NCBI GenBank assembly: GCA_021323255.1
Contig: JAJTCL010000096.1
Coordinates: 1 to 8,715, forward strand
Source: Propionibacteriaceae bacterium
GTDB taxonomy: Bacteria; Actinomycetota; Actinomycetes; Propionibacteriales; Propionibacteriaceae
Reading direction: 5' to 3'
Length of the DNA stretch: 8,715 nucleotides
The position numbers and the translations under genes were made by a program. Shown one piece after another: positions 6,336 to 8,715 of this stretch (its first letter is position 1; every line of letters starts with the position of its first letter). The notes under the pieces are model-generated. The model was not told the DNA's origin, searched no databases, and saw nothing but the letters and a program-made list of their open reading frames with translations.

Positions 6336-6483
6336 GCGGAATGGGGAAGGAACTGTCTTACGGGTCGGACACCACGACTGCGAGGCATGCGGTGCCGATG
6401 GAACAGCTCTCGGGCTCATAGTCTGCCAAGCCAAGATCACGGTGTCGGTATGAAACGGCCGATTCTTGCTTTCAATTTCATCA

Positions 6484-6543
6484 CAGTCTTGAATCGCACT
6501 CTGACAGGCACCCCGCCAGATTCGCCTCCTTCGTCGCTCGCGG
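6484..6543. repeat. Repeat A, copy 1
   Basis: 60-bp direct repeat, 56 of 60 bases identical to copy 2 at 6621-6680. It contains the inverted pair GAATC (6491-6495) and GATTC (6519-6523), able to form a stem with inner TCT/AGA and GGC/GCC pairings. The four differences from copy 2 fall outside these paired positions. Confidence 0.9.
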
Positions 6544-6576
6544 ACAGGCGGCGCCCATGCCCCGGCGGACCTCACC

Positions 6577-6623
6577 CGCGAACTCCTGCAGTCGGCGAAG
6601 CGGGGCTGCCCGTCATAGTGCAG
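6577..6623. repeat. Repeat B, copy 1 (hairpin-forming)
   Basis: 47-bp direct repeat, 42 of 47 identical to copy 2 at 6813-6859. It folds as an outer stem CTGCA/TGCAG (6586-6590, 6619-6623) enclosing an inner CGGG-GCTG-CCCG hairpin (6601-6612). It abuts repeat A copy 2, sharing 3 bases. Confidence 0.88.
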
Positions 6624-6680
6624 TCTTGAATCGCGCTCTGACAGGCACCCCGCCAGATTCGCTTCCTTCCACGCTCGCGG
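6621..6680. repeat. Repeat A, copy 2
   Basis: Second copy of the 60-bp repeat, 137 bp downstream of the first in plus coordinates. GAATC (6628-6632) and GATTC (6656-6660) are kept. Confidence 0.9.
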
Positions 6681-6781
6681 TACGACTGAGCCTGCTCAAC
6701 GTCAATATCGCACGCAGCGTGGGATGCTCACGCCGTACACGGCATGCATGCCATGCACAGCGTGAGCAAGCTATGTACACC
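6681..6781. other. About 100-bp palindrome-rich segment present only in the second repeat unit
   Basis: In unit 1, repeat A is followed by ACAGGCGGCGCC; in unit 2 it is followed by about 100 extra bases before a similar CAGGATGCGGCGGCC. The extra part holds TGAGCCTGCTCA (6687-6698), CACGCAGCGTG (6711-6721) and the 44-nt palindrome. AGCCTGCTCA (6689-6698) and TGAGCAAGCT (6763-6772) are a 9/10 inverted pair near its ends. It may be a small insertion in unit 2 or a deletion in unit 1. Confidence 0.5.
6725..6768 (-). other. 44-nt palindrome, probable minus-strand RNA hairpin
   Basis: Positions pair around the centre 6746/6747: a 9-bp outer arm TGCTCACGC (6725-6733) with GCGTGAGCA (6760-6768) and a perfect central GGCATGCATGCC (6741-6752). 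Of 22 pairs 19 are Watson-Crick. The other three (6734-6759, 6737-6756, 6740-6753) are A/C mismatches on the plus strand and therefore G-U wobbles in RNA copied as minus-strand sequence, so the stem is unbroken in the direction of smc and ftsY transcription. No U run follows, so it is not a standard terminator. It could be a processing site, a small RNA, or a protein-binding palindrome in DNA. Confidence 0.55.
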
Positions 6782-6812
6782 TCAGGATGCGGCGGCCGCA
6801 GGACCTTGACGG

Positions 6813-6859
6813 CGCGAACTCCTGCAGTCGGCGAAACGGGATGCCCCGTCATAGTGCAG
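6813..6859. repeat. Repeat B, copy 2 (hairpin-forming), adjoining the smc stop
   Basis: Second copy of the 47-bp repeat. Outer stem CCTGCA/TGCAGG (6821-6826, 6855-6860) and inner ACGGG-ATGC-CCCGT (6836-6849). All four loop bases differ from copy 1 while the CGGG/CCCG stem is unchanged. Confidence 0.88.
6834..6849 (-). terminator. Weak possible terminator hairpin of smc
   Basis: Reading the minus strand just past the smc stop, ACGGG-GCAT-CCCGT is followed by two more T (CCCGTTT). The stem is only 5 bp and the T run is short, so termination may be partial or absent. Confidence 0.25.
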
Positions 6860-6860
6860 G

Positions 6861-8715
6861 TCAGGCGACCGACTCGGTCTCACGAAGCCGTGAGGAGATT
6901 ACGGTTGAGACTCCATCGCCGCGCATGCTGATTCCGTACAGGGCGTCCGCGATCTCCATCGTCCGTTTCTGGTGCGTGATCACGAGCAATTGGCTTGTCG
7001 CGCGCAGCTCCTCATAGATCTCCAACAGGCGGCCAAGATTGGTGTCGTCCAGAGCAGCCTCGACCTCGTCCAGAATGTAAAAAGGGCTGGGCCGTGCGAT
7101 GAAAAGCGAAATCAGGAAGCAGACAGCCACCAGGGCCCGCTCACCACCGGACAGCAACGAGAGCCGCTTGATTTTCTTCCCCGGCGGTCGGGCCTCGACC
7201 TCGACCCCGGTGGTCAACCAGTCGCCCGGTTCAGTCAGGATCAGCCGGCCTTCCCCGCCGGGGAAGAGCCGTGCGAACACGCGCCCAAACGCGGCCGCAA
7301 TATCGGTGTATGCCTCCGCGAAGACGCGCTCCACCCGGTTGTCGACCTCGACGATGATCTCGTGCAGATCACGGCGGGTCTTCCGCAGGTCCTCCAGTTG
7401 CGCGGCGAGGAACTTGTGTCGGGCCTCCAGGGCGTCGAACTCCTCCAGAGCCAGGGGATTAACCCGGCCGAGCAGGCTGAGTTCACGCTCAGCGGTCCGC
7501 AGCCGCTTCTCTTGCAGCTCGCGTACGTACGGCGTGAGCTCGGGTACCTGATCCTTGCTGGAGGGCGCAGCGCCCTCCTCCTGAGTCAGCACCGGGACCG
7601 GCTGGTCCGGGCCGTATTCGGCCAACAGATCCGTAGCGTCCAGACCGAGCTCAGCCAGGACCCGCTCCTCGAGCGCCTCCACCCTCATCTGCTGCTCGGC
7701 TCTGGCAATCTCGTCTCGATGGGCGGCATCAACCAATGACTCAAAGTCCCGCGTCAGTGAGCGCAGGGATGCGCGCGCCGCACTCAGCCCTGCCTCGGTT
7801 TCGGTACGCATGGCCTCGGCATGGGAGCGTTCCTGCGCCGACAACGTTAGGGAGCGTTCCAGAAGGCCCGCCAGGAAGGTCCCCCCGGCGTGTACGGCAG
7901 CCGCAGTACGTGCCTCACGCGCCAGCCGCTCCCGGCGGGCGATCTCACGGAGACGAGCCTGGCGTTCGCCCTCAGCAGCGCGGCGCAGCGCATCGGCTCG
8001 ACCAGCGAGGGCGCGTGCTCGCTCCTCCAGAGTCCGCAGCGCCAGGCGAGCATCCATCTCTGCGCTGCGGGCGAGCCTGGCCTGCTCGGCCAACCGGTCA
8101 TGTTCGACATGGTCCGGTTCCATTTCATCTGCGCTTTCCGCAGCGAGCTCGAGCCGGCGCTCCAGATCCGTGAGCCCGGCGATGTCACGGTCACGCGCCT
8201 CCTCCGCGTCCGCGATGGCGCGGCGCAGCCGGTCCGCTTCGTCGTACGCCGAGCGGGCGGTCGAGCGGAGTTGCCCGAGCTCCTCAGCCAACGCCGCCAT
8301 CGCAGCGTCGGACTCATGCAGCCTGGCCAGCGTGACCTCAACCGTGGCGCTGGCTTGACGGTGCTCCTCCTCTAGCTGGCTCTGAGCGAAGCGCAGCCGC
8401 TCGCACGCGTGACTGGCCGCAGTCAATCGCCGATCGGCGTCGTCGATTGCAGACTGCACTTCGATGAGCGTTGGGTTCGCCGCCGATCCGCCGGCGGCGA
8501 AGTGGGCACTGAGAACGTCTCCCTCGGGCGTGACGGCGACGACATCGGGTAGCTGGGCGATCAAACCTTGAGCTGCCGGCAGGTTTTCGACAACGGCAAC
8601 TTTGCGCAGCACCCGTTGCACGGCCGCATTGAGCTGATCAGGTACCTCGACCAGTTCGACGGCGTACCGTGCCCCATCGGGAAGCGCTGGCCAGGTGTCG
8701 GAGCGCTCGGTCTCG
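6861..8715 (-). CDS. smc: Chromosome segregation/condensation ATPase Smc, C-terminal half, truncated by window edge
   Basis: Smc dimerises through its hinge and, with ScpA and ScpB, extrudes and organises chromosomal DNA. The 617 visible residues run from the hinge to the stop; the frame stays open to the right edge, so the N-terminal head and first coiled coil are outside. In order: the second part of the hinge (about 8490-8715; ...VVENLPAAQGL..., DVVAVTPEGDVLSAH, AAGGS), a long Ala/Glu/Arg-rich coiled coil (about 7560-8480), then the C-terminal head: RLFPGGEGRLIL, the ABC signature LSGGERAL (about 7131-7154), Walker B FYILDEVEAALDD (about 7046-7084) with the catalytic Glu, and LLVITHQKRTME with the switch His. 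The visible half matches a usual full length near 1,150-1,200 residues. All visible ATPase motifs are intact. The stop is 1 nt from repeat B copy 2. ftsY and the small membrane protein follow on the same strand. Confidence 0.97.
   Translation of the reverse strand, partial: ETERSDTWPALPDGARYAVELVEVPDQLNAAVQRVLRKVAVVENLPAAQGLIAQLPDVVAVTPEGDVLSAHFAAGGSAANPTLIEVQSAIDDADRRLTAASHACERLRFAQSQLEEEHRQASATVEVTLARLHESDAAMAALAEELGQLRSTARSAYDEADRLRRAIADAEEARDRDIAGLTDLERRLELAAESADEMEPDHVEHDRLAEQARLARSAEMDARLALRTLEERARALAGRADALRRAAEGERQARLREIARRERLAREARTAAAVHAGGTFLAGLLERSLTLSAQERSHAEAMRTETEAGLSAARASLRSLTRDFESLVDAAHRDEIARAEQQMRVEALEERVLAELGLDATDLLAEYGPDQPVPVLTQEEGAAPSSKDQVPELTPYVRELQEKRLRTAERELSLLGRVNPLALEEFDALEARHKFLAAQLEDLRKTRRDLHEIIVEVDNRVERVFAEAYTDIAAAFGRVFARLFPGGEGRLILTEPGDWLTTGVEVEARPPGKKIKRLSLLSGGERALVAVCFLISLFIARPSPFYILDEVEAALDDTNLGRLLEIYEELRATSQLLVITHQKRTMEIADALYGISMRGDGVSTVISSRLRETESVA

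Larger units (their letters stand above)
6293..6860. other. Non-coding, repeat-rich smc-ftsY spacer
   Basis: About 560 bp between the smc stop and the small membrane gene carry no convincing coding region. The part nearest the small gene (6293-6483) holds the promoter-like elements. From 6484 to 6859 two A...B repeat units lie head to tail: A1 (6484-6543), a 33-bp spacer, B1 (6577-6623), A2 (6621-6680), a 132-bp stretch, B2 (6813-6859). B2 ends 1 nt from the smc stop codon. The stretch between A2 and B2 contains about 100 bp without a counterpart in the first unit and a 44-nt palindrome. Confidence 0.7.

Noticed and set aside
6484..6680. Plus-strand reading of repeat A (LNRALTGTPPDSLPSTLA-like) as a gene remnant
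   Set aside because: Of the four differences between copies, the ones checked alter the residue (Thr/Ala, Pro/Leu), the flanks do not continue a protein, and stem-forming inverted sequences account for the repeat.
6577..6859. Short peptides starting at the ATGACGGG of each B repeat on the minus strand (MTGHPVSPTAGVR from B2, MTGSPASPTAGVR from B1)
   Set aside because: The two frames end differently, no ribosome site precedes them, and the base differences follow the hairpin loop rather than codon structure. Structure explains the conservation better than coding.
6484..6859. CRISPR array
   Set aside because: Only two copies of each repeat, lengths of 47 and 60 bp, unequal spacers of 33 and 132 bp, and no cas genes nearby.
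6681..6860. tRNA or other standard RNA gene in the smc-ftsY spacer
   Set aside because: No cloverleaf-compatible arms or conserved TTCGA-type T-loop at the right spacing were found; the hairpins are simple palindromes.

Overview
The window looks like chromosomal DNA of a high-GC actinobacterium. GC-rich codons dominate, GTG starts are frequent (ffh, ftsY, the amidohydrolase and a small membrane protein all appear to use GTG), FtsY carries its own N-terminal membrane helix, and an smc - ftsY - ffh - amidohydrolase order is an actinobacterial arrangement. Propionibacteriales is my guess from the style of the Ffh and FtsY proteins; it is not shown by the sequence.

All protein genes but one are on the minus strand, so the biological reading direction is right to left. 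From the right edge: the C-terminal half of the chromosome-condensation ATPase Smc (6861-8715, cut by the window edge); a 560-bp non-coding stretch (about 6293-6860) filled with a tandem, hairpin-forming repeat and a long palindrome; a 68-residue one-helix membrane protein (6086-6292); the SRP receptor FtsY (4849-6048); a LigB/DODA-type dioxygenase overlapping ftsY by ATGA (3974-4852); a single plus-strand GNAT acetyltransferase (3489-3977) whose stop shares a CTAG with the dioxygenase stop; Ffh, the SRP GTPase (1822-3396); a metal-dependent amidohydrolase 3 nt behind ffh (742-1818); a 285-bp gap; and the N-terminal 152 residues of a secreted alpha/beta hydrolase (1-456, cut by the left edge).

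The core is the co-translational membrane targeting machinery: Ffh binds signal sequences on ribosomes, FtsY receives the complex at the membrane. Smc is a classical upstream neighbour of ftsY. The dioxygenase, acetyltransferase, amidohydrolase and hydrolase have no obvious mechanistic link to SRP and look like syntenic passengers, although two of them (dioxygenase, amidohydrolase) are placed for co-translation with an SRP gene. Compared with the mycobacterial order smc-ftsY-amt-glnB-glnD-ffh, the nitrogen-regulation block is absent here.

Nothing in the genes points to a new defence or mobile system. The most unusual part is the smc-ftsY spacer: two A...B repeat units with conserved stems and a variable loop, one of them carrying about 100 extra bases with a 44-nt palindrome whose three mismatches all become G-U pairs in minus-strand RNA, which suggests a transcribed structured RNA.
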